Under the pieces are notes generated by a model. It was not told where the DNA came from, ran no database searches, and saw only the letters and a program-made list of their open reading frames with translations. Made by a program: the position numbers and the translations under genes. Shown in pieces: positions 36,926 through 47,301 of a stretch of DNA of 64,000 nt. Where the stretch lies: contig CP071494.1 in NCBI GenBank assembly GCA_017354895.1, positions 992,001-1,056,000 on the forward strand. The letters run 5' to 3'. The first letter of the stretch is position 1, and each line of letters starts with the position of its first letter. The DNA comes from Podospora comata. Lineage: Eukaryota; Ascomycota; Sordariomycetes; Sordariales; Podosporaceae.

Positions 36926-39063
36926 TCAAGCCTTAAAGCTGAAACAATCACTCACACCCTCGAAGCTTTCCACGCCTCCCAACAACCCCTTCTTATCCCC
37001 AAAGTACCTGATCCGATACGCCGTCCCCTTCTCCATCTCCCCCTCTCCCTCAAGAGCGGTATCCCACCCGATCGTCACCTCACTCCAACCCATAAGCTCA
37101 TTCGTCCTCTCCCACTCAAAAATCACACTCCAGTCCCCATCATCTCTGAACCTTTCCCACGTCCCATCCTTACCCAGCTTCTCAACAGCAGCGTACGTGC
37201 CGCCCAGCTTCAGATTGTTCCTCGGATTGGCTCCAACAAACCGAACCTTGACAACATCCCCAATCACATAAGGAGTACCCTTCTCAGCATCCGTCAAAAC
37301 ATCCCCAAAAGATTTGAAAAGCGGCGCATTGTCCATCACCACCGACGGGATAAACGACAACGACCGGTTCGTATTATCCGGCGGATACACCATAGACTTC
37401 TGATCATGCGGCGGAGGCGCCGGCGAATCCGGATTCAAATACCCCAACAGCCCCATCGTGACGTTGATATACGCCGCCAGCGTGTGCGGTCCATACAGAG
37501 TCGAAGCCCCTTCATACCTCTGGATCCCATACTCCTCTTCCGTAGTGATATAATGCGTATAACTGTTGGCCGGACCCCCCAACACAACAACCGCATCCTC
37601 TCCCGCCTCATCGCTGGTCCTCACGGCCTCCTTCCATCTCCGTCCAGCCATCGTCGTCGCCTCCCCAGGCGAAACAATAATAAAAAGCTGTCCAACTCTA
37701 AACACTTGAAGATCAACCACATTCGGCGTCCACAGATACGGCCTCTCCATCTCCCCCACATCCAGCAAAATCGGCTTGGCACCATGACACGCCCTCTGCT
37801 CCTCGTTCGCATCCTTCAAAAACCTCGACACAACCTTCCACACCGGCGAAGTGGTGTTTTCGTTCCCATCATGCTGCGTAAAATCAAACGCCCCCGGCCC
37901 ATCACTCGTCCCCGCCGCAAAAGAATACCCCAGCGCAGCCGGGCAAGTCTTTGCCATCCTCCCACCCGGCAGCTCAAACTCAAACCCGGTCATGTTGTGA
38001 AACTTGTGAAAAGCCTTCACCCAACCCCCCCTCACCGGCGTGAGCTCCCCCTCGTCAAACAGTTTCCTCGCAGGCTCAAACTGCCTCTTCCCAATCTCGA
38101 AACAGGAACTAGCTCCGCTGTCCGGAGTTTGAAACCCGGGCCCACGACCATGACAAGACTGTGACTTGCCATCAACAGGACAAGTGCTATTCTCAAAACT
38201 GCACATCTCCCCCGACCCATCCTCGCACCACGCGCCCAGAACATTAGGACTCGTATCACCCACACTCGCCTGGCTGAAACCAGCCACAAAATCTGGATTC
38301 TCCCCTCTCATCGACTTTTCAAACAAATAGGCCGCAACCCCTTTATTATCCCCCGCAATAAGGGTGTTGTTCCCCAACAACGAAGTCCCATGGACGGGAA
38401 ACCACGTCAGCACACCCAAAGCCTTCTCATCAGCGGCACGTTCAAATTTCAAGAGCGTCAAATCCTTTTCAACGGACCCGTCGTCTTCGATGCTAATATT
38501 ATACCTCACCCTCTCCTCCTCAGGGTTGGCAAGGTAAGCAAACAAACTCCGGTTGATATTCGCGCCAAAAACCTTTGTCGTCCCGACGCTGAGATACCCC
38601 GGCGTGAGACTCTGATGCGCTTTTCTGATGGATTCCACCGCCCCGTCCACAATGGCTCGGTAGCCTTGGTGATCAAACCCTTTGCTTGTGATTTGTGGGA
38701 GGAGGTAATTCAACCACCCAGCTGGCCCAGCGTGGGAGTGCGTTCCCGTAACAGCAACGTTGTGGTGACCGTACACTTTATATTCCTCCCCCAAACTCTC
38801 GAGAGCGTTGAGGATGCCGTAGCGAACGGCGGTGTCACCTGATTGGGTGTCCAGCACCAAGTAAACCAACCGGTCGGAAGGATTGTCGATGTTGCCGACG
38901 ATGAAGGCGCGGGAGTAGAGGCGTTGACGGAGACCGGAACCGACTTGTTTTGGGTTGGCGTAGCCCATGAGGTTGATTTCGACTACGGGGCCGGTGATGT
39001 CTGCTTTGCCCACGCCGAGGAGATATGTGTTGTTGTTTTTGTTGTTATTGTTGTTGTTGTTGC

Positions 39064-39101
<38 letters not shown>

Positions 39102-39394
39102 GTTGGTGGGGGGTAGGGGTTTGAGGTTGTCCATGATGTCCAGTTTCCGGGGGCTTCGGCAGCAAACAATCTAAGTAGTGCACAGCCGAGGATGAGGGCG
39201 CCGAGAATGGAGGTGAGGTACCCGATGATGGACCGGTAGTATATTCTTTTCGGTAGTGATCTCTTGTTCTCCGAGTCCCCGTCTTTGGTCTGTTGATGTG
39301 GTTGTGATAGCAACGGCTGTTGTTGATAAACTCCGTCCTTTTCCGAGTCAACCCAGACGTTGGCGGGGTCGAGCAGTTTTTCGTGGGCGTCCAT
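36926..39394 (-). CDS. Neutral (non-lysosomal) ceramidase
   Basis: Intronless, 822 residues, EC 3.5.1.23: it hydrolyses ceramide to sphingoid base and fatty acid. Seen: a cytosolic N tail (1-53), one signal-anchor helix (about 54-78, YLTSILGALILGCALLRLF), a poly-Asn spacer (about 99-122, with one S and one K), then the catalytic domain beginning YLLGVGKADITGPV. Zinc-ligand motifs are TGTHSHAGPAG (about 217-227) and PVHGTSLLGNN (about 334). The nucleophile motif is GDTSPN (Ser about 382; most family members have GDVSPN). An immunoglobulin-like C-terminal domain ends in SFKA. The topology suggests a type II membrane protein facing the lumen or cell exterior. The length is a little above mammalian and bacterial enzymes because of the N-terminal tail and Asn run. 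The family call is secure. Confidence 0.95.
39037..39102 (-). repeat. Coding (AAC)n repeat in the ceramidase gene (poly-Asn)
   Basis: GTT/TTG units on the plus strand encode more than twenty asparagines with one Ser and one Lys, between the membrane anchor and the enzyme domain. Confidence 0.85.
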
Positions 39395-40169
39395 GGTGGA
39401 GGATTTGCAGGGCGGAAGCTACCTGCACTGCATATTCTAGATGATATCTGAGAGAAGCGAAAAAAAGTTTGAGATAGGTACTGTTGAAGCGGTGTTATGT
39501 GTTGTTGGTCACTTGAACCCAACTGTATTAGAAACCAAGCAACATGAACGATAGGCCTAGAGGTGATTTCTTGGCAGCGACTGCCTTGTGTCGTCATTGT
39601 CGCAGGAAACTGCCCGATTCGACAAAGGGGCGGTGCACACCCCGCTGCCAAGAGTATTGGGGTGGGTGGCAGCCGTTTGCACTGAACTGAGGAGTTTGGC
39701 ATTATATTTCACTTGGGAAGCTGTTTAGTTTTGAATGTCAGAACAGTTTTTTCTATGTTTTGGATGGATGAGGCAGTTGCAGTATTGTATCTTTAACTGC
39801 CGAAGCTGTCTTGGATATCTCATACCGAAAGAGCAGCAAGTGCTGTCTCAACTTGAAGTTATTGTGCAGACACTAGATAAGAGCTCCGATAAGAAGGCTA
39901 AGCCCACCCCTGGCGTCTGTTCACTGTGTAGAGTGGAGACCGCATTTTTCCAAAGTGAGATCCAGCGCGTCTTCAAGCATCGCATCGCGCAGTCGCATTC
40001 ATTTTGAGATTTCGTCAAGTTCAACCGTCCAGCACCACCACCACCACCAAGATCCCCACGCCTGCTTCACACCAGTTATACAATCATAACAACAACAAAA
40101 CAACCAACCTTTTCGCCCTCCATAAGTTCCCAATCTCTCTCAACCATAACCACCTACCAACCCTCCAAA
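39395..40169. promoter_or_regulatory. Divergent promoter region of ceramidase and SPF27
   Basis: 775 bases between divergent start codons (39394 minus, 40170 plus). The right part (40015-40169) is a CA- and CAA-rich leader. No TATA box or separate gene was recognised. Confidence 0.5.
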
Positions 40170-40860
40170 ATGCCATCCATAACCACCATCCACGAGTCCC
40201 TCCCATGTAAGTTTCCTTCCCCTCCCCCCATCTGCCCTATTATCCAGCTCTCATCCTAACCTCCCAGACATCGATTCCCCCCCCACATCAACCCAACTAA
40301 CCGCCGCCCAAACCCTCATTACCCGCGAACGCACCCTCCACCCCGACGACCCCAACCACGCCCTCCTCCCCCCCCCCTACCACCCCCAATTCCTCACCCC
40401 TCTCCTCACATCAGAATTCTCCCGCCTCTCCAGTACCTCCCCCCCACCAAAACTAAACGCCCTGGACCTGTCCCGATACAACACCCTCCCCTCCCAACCC
40501 CCCAACCCCACTCCCCACTCCCTCCAGTCAGAACTCTCAAAAGCCTACACCTCCCACGCCTACATCTCCTCCCGCCGCTCCCACCTCGCCCTCCTAGACA
40601 CCTACGGAAAAACCGCCTGGCTAGTCGGGAACTACCACCTCGAGGGCGAGCTCAAGGCCCTAGAGAAGGAACTCGCCCAGACCAAACAAGAGATCGATCT
40701 TGTGACTCTGGCGAGGAAGACAAGACAAGAAGAGGTCGGGCCGGAGATGAGGATGCTAGAGGAGAATTGGAAAATGGGAGTGGGGAGGGTGCTGGAGACG
40801 GAGGTGGCGACCGAGGGGGTTAGGAGGGAGGTTTTGGGGGTTCTTGCCGGGAGGGAGTAA
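40170..40860 (+). CDS. Pre-mRNA splicing factor SPF27 (BCAS2/Cwf7 family)
   Basis: Two exons, 40170-40206 and 40268-40860, give 209 residues (human BCAS2 is 225). The 61-base intron has GTAAGT, branch CTAAC and acceptor CCCAG. The first exon encodes MPSITTIHESLP and the splice makes the family-typical SLPYID. Then come a Pro-rich segment, TAAQTLITRER, and the conserved core AYISSRRSHLALLDTYGKTAWLVGNY followed by a long C-terminal coiled coil (LEGELKALEKELAQTKQEIDLVTLARKTRQEEVG, LEENW). SPF27 is a core subunit of the Prp19/NineTeen complex, which activates the spliceosome. The second exon lacks an internal ATG for most of its length, so simple ORF callers miss it. Codon use switches from C-ending codons in the first two thirds to G-ending codons at the end. 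Confidence 0.88.
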
Positions 40861-41659
40861 GAGATTGTTGTTGTTGTTGGCAAAAGAGACTGCGAGAAAC
40901 GAGGCGGTATTTTGAGAAGGGGGAGAGAAAGAGGTCAGGTGAAAGAAGCAAGGGAGATGTGTGAGGTGGGAATTATAACGAAATGTTGGGAGTTTTACGA
41001 GTTTACCACAACAGGGGAGGTTCTATGCGGAGGATCATTGTTTAGGGGGCATAGTAAGGGACAGACACGTAAAATGGGAAGGGATATTGTCATAAATATG
41101 CTGGAGTTTGGGAATATAAATCAGGGAGAATATGTTGCTTCACACGGAAAGTGTTAATATACTTAAATATGGCCGGGTTATAAACCAAAAGTGCTGCCCA
41201 AAGAATTGTCGAAAGGCGTGAAAAGGGGTGCAAAAACTTCTTCACACGGCGCTATATTCCACAAGACAAAAAGCACTTTGTTGTCTATGTGTCCGTCAAC
41301 GACTATGCATTTCACACAATACATATGGGTGGGGTGAGCAATGTACATAACCCTAGGCTAACATAGCATTTGCTATCATGACCTGTTTGCTACTCCTTCA
41401 GGTATCTAATAACAAGCCAAAGTGTTTGGTCTTGAATAATCAATGTAGGCCAAAAAAAAAAAAATAGGGAGACGGCAGAGTGAAAATAATAATCCAAAAC
41501 TCCAGCCCCAACCCACAAAGCCACACCAAGAATACCATACTTTGTTCCTTCAATATTTGTTCTTTTTACCACCAAAAAACCTCGAGAAGCAAGCGCCCAC
41601 ACCGTGCCCCATTACACCTCTTTTCCCTATTCTGATCCCTCTCCATGCTCCATCATCCT
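40861..41659. other. Convergent 3' region between SPF27 and PKA-R
   Basis: 799 bases between two converging genes, AT-richer than the coding flanks, with an A run near 41451-41465. The 3' UTRs of both genes should be here. No gene was seen. Confidence 0.5.
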
Positions 41660-42900
41660 TTAAACCGTCTGAAGGGGATCCATCTCCTCCACCCCAGTCT
41701 TGACACCCACATACTTGGTTCTCCGCATAATACTCTCGACCGGCCCCAGCAACCGCTGGAACGCCGACTTGCCAAGCGACACAACCTTGACCTCGGTGGT
41801 GCTCACGACGCTGGCGGCGCGTGGTGCGTCGTTAAGCAGAGCGAGCTCGCCAAAGAAATCGCCCTTCTTGTAGTGCTTGACAGCGGTCTCGTCGCCCCTC
41901 CTAAGAGCGACTGCCTCGCCATCCACAAGCAAGTAAAAGGAGTCACCCGGGTCGCCCTCGCGAATAATGGTGTGACCGGCCGGGAATTTCTCGCTCTTGA
42001 GCGCATCCGCAATCTTGGAGCGCTCATACGGGGTCAGGCTTGAGAGCAAAGGCACCTCCTCGAGGAAGCCCTCGTACATGCGACGACGGGCAAAGGTCGA
42101 CTCCATCAGGATCCTCCGGAAGGTCATACGGTCCAAGGCCCAGAGGGTGCAGTTGGGCTCGGCGGAAATAACAGTAGCGGCCCGCGGGGCGTTGTACATG
42201 AGCGCAAGCTCTCCAAAAGAACCGCCTGCACCAATGGTGCTAACCTTCCTGCCAGCCCCGTCCAAACCAGGCTCGACCTTTCCTGTGGGGCTGACGTAAA
42301 TATCGAAAGAACCCTTTTCGATGATATAAAAGAAGTCACCGGTATCTCCTTGGGTGATCACCTGCCAAACACATTAGTCGTGCCCTTTTTGGCCAACACG
42401 AACGCCCAACTCACCTTGATGTCCTTGGATGGGATCGGCTTCTCTATCAAAGCCCCCAATACCTGGGCGGTTTGCTCGTCATCGAGGTGGCTGAACAGGA
42501 AATTACCGCTGATGGCTTCCTTCAACCGCTCCAGCTGCTCAGGCGTCTTGGGATGCACAGGAGGTGTCCAATTGTCATAAGCTTCTCCGGTAGGGGGTTT
42601 CAGTGACTCGGCCGATACCGAAGTGCGACGACCCAAGTTGTACTGGGCTGGGTAGCCTGTTGGATCAAGATGGGGCCTGTTGACTCCAGTCATGTGTGTA
42701 TCAGACGCCGCATCGGCACCAAAAGGGCTTCGGAAGAGACCGGCGCCATGGTCGGCTGGAGCGCGGCCAAAGCTCGCCGTTGTGGGCGAAGTCACCATGT
42801 CATTTTCGTCCTCCTCGGCGACTCTTTGCATACCAGTGGTCTCCAGTCTGCCAAATGGGTTCGAGTTGCCCCCGAAAGGGCTGCTGAAGCCAGTGGACAT
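41660..42900 (-). CDS. mcb: cAMP-dependent protein kinase regulatory subunit
   Basis: Two exons on the minus strand, 42900-42415 and 42361-41660, give 395 residues. The intron is 53 bases (GTGAGT, acceptor GGCAG, phase 0). The start is the ATG at 42900 (MSTGFSSPFGG); the frame opens upstream only by a TTG. Residues 1-88 are disordered; no typical dimerisation/docking helix pair is obvious, which also seems the case in Neurospora MCB. The inhibitor site RRTSVS (91-96) has a phosphorylatable Ser94, as in type II subunits. Two cyclic-nucleotide-binding domains follow, with phosphate-binding cassettes GGSFGELALMYNAPRAAT and GDFFGELALLNDAPRAAS. The protein holds the PKA catalytic subunit inactive until cAMP binds; in Neurospora mcb controls growth polarity. 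The gene symbol follows Neurospora. Confidence 0.94.
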
Positions 42901-45044
42901 GTTGGACAACGTTCAGAAAGTGGGTGTGGTTTATCGATTGAAGAATTTCACGATCTGGTTCGAAAAAAGGGGGCCGAGCCTGATGTACTTGAGGTCGGCC
43001 TGGGCGAGTATGTCGGTTACAGAGTCAGGATACCAACTCTGTTTCTCTCTGGGGGCTGCAGCACACGGTTAGAACATGGCCGACTCAAGCGGTGCAATGC
43101 GAGGATGTAGGAAAAGGGCCATTTAGAGACAAAATGCGCTGCGCGACTCGGAGAAGTGCAGGGCGCCGGCAAGCTGCTGTTGTATGAACGGTCTCGTCAT
43201 GCAGAGCTCAAACCCGTCTGGTTTCGCCGAAAGAGAAATTGAGACAGGGCAACAAAAGCCGTGAAACATGAGAAGGCATGGCTTGACTTACTTTTCGGCC
43301 AGAGACACAGGAGGCGTCGATATGGTTTGGCTGGACAAAGCCACCGACGGTGGGAGTATGTGTGGTGAAGTGGCTATGGGGAGTCTGCGGCGTTCGGGAT
43401 CCAGAAGCGGGAGCTGGCGAAGAGGGGTAGTGTTGTTGTAGGAGAAAAAGATGCCGCAGTCGACGAGGAGCTTTCTCAATGATAAAGAACAGGAGAGAGA
43501 GGGTGCAATCCGAGCTAAGCCAGGGAGGTGGTAGGGAAGCTTAACGATCGGCTTGCAGGCGAACAAGGAATAAAGACCGAGACAGACAAGTCCGGCACAC
43601 GGCGGCAGAAATTGGGAGACGAACGGCAGGGTCGTGTAATGTGTAATGTAGGTATGTAGAGTAGAGATAGTGACAGCAGAAACGGACAGAGTTAGTACAA
43701 GGAGGTTGGGTTGTGCAGGAGGATCAGGTATAGAAGAGGCCGAGATGGCAAGATGCAGAGATGAAGAATAAAATAAAGGGGAGTCCAGGAAGGCGGAAAG
43801 GGGGGGGAGACTGGAAGGCGAGGAGGGGAGATGGAGGTGAAGCTTTACGTTTGGCGAGTGGGGTGGTTCCCGCCCTACAGTTCGACAGTGCGGTATCGAG
43901 ACGCCTGTGTTCCCTGCATTTCATTACCGAAAGACTTTGGAGCCATCAAGAACCCCAGTCAGGCCCGCAACCAGGCGGCGCAAATCCGGGGAGACGCCAC
44001 TTTGGAGCAGCGGTTGACGACTAGGCAGAGCAAGATGATATCTAATACCTCGCAGCTCAGAGTCATGAGTGTTGTGACCAGGTATATGAGTGACATGGTG
44101 AGAGCTTGCTGTTATCAGCAGAGTCACTGGCTGAGAACGGACATCAGGCCCCCCTCACAACCGGGACCTCCCTCTCGCTTTGACTCCACAATACCGCTAG
44201 GCGCAGGCCAGTCATTTGCGTCGAACAATTCTAGAAAGCGCATGGACCGTCATATGGCCCATGCCTTGGCCGCTGACGTGCTGCTGAATTGACCGATCTT
44301 CTGCTTCGGCTTCTCTTGCAGATCTGCCGCAGCGTGCTCACCAGGTGGCAACTGCGTACCCTTGGCACCGGGAGTGAAAGAAGGAATGCTTCTGTCCGGA
44401 TTTGGGGCACACAAGCCAGGGCAACACTTCAGACGTTGGACTTGGGGCTCTGTCTGCCGGTGGCCTGGCACATGCGCAGGAACACTGTGTGGCTGTCACT
44501 CTTCCATAAGACTTCATGTCGGTACTAGGACGGCATTGCTGAGGCCTGCAGCTCCTCCAATCCCTACTATTTGATAGACACCAGATAGTCGTCAACGGTA
44601 CGGATATGTCCCTTACCAGAGAGATTCGTATCAATCAGACAATGATTCTCGCCCGCCCAGAGTGGTATTCAGCAATTTACGAACCCTCTGATCGGACACC
44701 CCGAGAGTATCTCAATCTCCACTGTTTCTCATGATTTCCCCTGTGATGAACAGTCCCATCACACTCGATATTTGTGCCACGTGCTGGATCGCGTGACCGC
44801 TCTCTCTTGTCTGGTCGTCGCCGTTGGGTTGTTCCAAAAATGGATTTCCTTCTGCCTGTCTCCGTCAGCACTGGAGCCGTCACAGCCTCCTGCCAAGACA
44901 CAGCACGGGCCATTGAACTCGCCGCAGACACCGAAGACTCCGTGTCTTCGAAACGCTCCTTTTCCAGAGATCCTCTCCCTTTGACAACCCCCCAAGCCAC
45001 CCCACAACGACGACGACGACGACGTCGGAAACAATACGCCCGCC
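42901..45044. promoter_or_regulatory. 2.1-kb divergent intergenic region between PKA-R and CDC50
   Basis: The two start codons face away from each other across 2144 bases. The left part should hold a long PKA-R promoter and leader, typical for fungal regulatory genes. The right end has a (CGA)n-like run (45007-45023) just before the CDC50 ATG. No coding region inside is supported. Confidence 0.5.
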
Positions 45045-46338
45045 ATGGCTCCGAGACGTCGCCGCGGAGCCTCCGACGATGCTGCCGCAGATGACCACTC
45101 CGAGACGGATGCGCCCAAGAACCGCCCACCCAATACAGCCTTTCGCCAGCAACGCATGCGCGCCTGGCAGTGTGTGCTGACACCGAAACTTATTGTCACC
45201 ATCTTCTCCATTCTCGCCGCCATCTACCTTGGCTTCGGCGCCTATCTTACATACCTTGCGCATACTGTGGGTTGGCTGTCCGATGAACTGCTCTTGTATG
45301 GCACATACTTATAAATTATGTTTCCAGGTCCGCGACATCTCGATCGACTACACCAAGTGTATCACCGACGCACCAACAGATGACTTTGGACCGATTCCGG
45401 CTGAAAACATCGAGGCTCATTTCTCGGTGACAAATCCCGACTTGGATCCCTTCCGGTCTCAGTGGAAAAGAGAGACGATCGATGATGTCAAGGTCGCCAA
45501 TTACACTGCGAAGCGGGAGTATTGCTATGTCCGAATCAACATCCCCGAGGACTTGAAGCCGACCATCAGCTTCTTCTATCACCTCAACAACTTTTACCAG
45601 AACCACCGTCGTTATGTCAATTCTTTCAATGCCAAGCAACTTCTCGGCGACGCAGTAGATGGCGGCACCATCAACGCCTCCACCTGCGCACCCCTGACTC
45701 ACAACCACGAGGGCAAGATCATTTATCCCTGTGGCTTGGTGGCCAACTCAATCTTCAACGACACTTTCTCTCCGCCCCTGTTGTTGAACCCGCGAAATTC
45801 GTCAGAGGACAGTGTCGAGTATCCCATGTCGACCAAGGGCATCGCTTGGCCTGGAATCAAAGACTTGTATGGTCTTACAAGCTACAAATATTCAGATATT
45901 GTGCCCCCACCCAACTGGGAGGAGCGTTACAAGTTTGGTTATGATGAGGTGAACAACCCGGTACCGGATCTCAAGAGCGACGAGCTTTTCCAAAACTGGA
46001 TGATGTTGGCTGCCGCGCCCAACTTTTACAAACTGTACCAGAAGAGCAACACCAGCGAGGTGATGGCCGCTGGTACATACGAGATCAAGATTGAGTCCAA
46101 CTTCGACACCACCAAGTATAATGGCGGGAAGTCTTTCGTCCTCACCACTGTCTCGACAATGGGATCGCGCAACATCTGGCCAGGAATCATTTTCCTGATT
46201 GTTGGCGGTATCTGCCTTGTTCTTGACGTCTACTTCATCTTGTCGTTCTTTTTGTGGAAGCCGCGCAAGCTTGGCGACCCATCATATCTTTCGTGGAACC
46301 AGCCATCGGCACCACAGGGGCATGCTTCGACTTCATAG
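45045..46338 (+). CDS. CDC50/LEM3-family phospholipid flippase subunit
   Basis: Two exons, 45045-45266 and 45328-46338, give 410 residues. The 61-base intron has donor GTGGGT and acceptor TTCCAG, phase 0. The start is CCGCCATGGCT. Topology: a basic cytosolic N tail (RRRRG) with NTAFRQQRMRAWQ, a first helix (about 49-71), a large lumenal domain with Cys pairs and several N-x-S/T sites (NYT, NAS, NDT, NSS, NTS), and a second helix (about 357-384) before a short tail. The family hallmark near residue 78 is CDC50-like (VRDISIDYTKC). CDC50 proteins are obligate partners of P4-ATPases such as Drs2 or Dnf1, needed for ER exit and for moving aminophospholipids to the cytosolic leaflet. Which of CDC50, LEM3 or CRF1 it matches was not resolved; CDC50-like is most likely. 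Confidence 0.94.
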
Positions 46339-47301
46339 GCCACAGCAGGGGCGGTGGGAGAAAAGTAGAGTTATGAGAGCATTATAGGGCGGGGCTGGAC
46401 TCGTCGTTCTGTTTTCTGTCTGACAACAGTGTGCAGTGTCTTGGGAATAGCTTTGGGGTTACACGGCGTATGGCGGTCACTGGGTTTTTGGCTTGTTTTC
46501 TTGTTATTTCTCTATGCCCCACGATTCCTGGAAAGGACGTGGTGGGTTGTCATCAGTTACGCTTGAACCGTACTGTACAGATACCTGGCTCCTCTCGGGG
46601 CTCTATTTGGCATTGGGGTGTTCTGAATCGAATGAATATAATGACGTGTTCTTGCCTGACGTGCCTACCTAGGTAAGTAGCAGACTCGCAACAGTTTGTG
46701 AACGCCCGCCGACCCATCTACTACCAATCTGCGGTCAGTGCTGTATTTCTATAGCAAGAACCGTCCACTAATCACCAATTCACTGCTCGCACCGACGAGC
46801 CTTTGCTTTGTCTTGCCACCCACCCCGCACCGGCGACCTTTCAGCACTCGATTCGCCGTCCCGAGTCCCGGCACCGAATAACTCACGGCAGCTAGTTTCA
46901 TCTTCCAAAACCCCGGATCATTGTTGGACCTCAAGATTGACGGACCAAGATTTTCATTCCCTCAGACTGCTCAGTCAGAAAAGTGGCAGCCTCAGGCCAC
47001 TTAAAAAACCACTTAGGCAACCAAGCACGCCAAAACGCGACGGGGTGGTCCGTGAACGTCCAGCAACGCGACACCCCTGTAAATTTTTGCCTTGGCCCGC
47101 CGAGCCTTGTTAAGTTGTTGCACCCCTGCACACCTCCTTTGCCCGGCGGCAGACAATCTGCTACCTCTCCATCTCCATACCTACCGACAACCACTTTTCC
47201 ATCGAGGGCGACGACTCTTCCCACCAGCATCATCACCCCACCGACTGGCTTTTGCGCCGCCATCGCCATCGTCAACCCCTGCGAAAGCGCAGTCGCCCAT
47301 C
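46339..47301. other. CDC50 3' end and SPT16 promoter/leader
   Basis: 963 bases. The right third (47140-47301) is rich in CCA/CATC pyrimidine stretches typical of leaders and runs straight into CCCATCATGGCC. No separate gene was seen. Confidence 0.5.

Noticed and set aside
36875-38164. 430-codon plus-strand frame opposite the ceramidase
   Set aside because: It is a mirror of the conserved enzyme frame on the minus strand, with Arg/Pro/His-rich nonsense composition.
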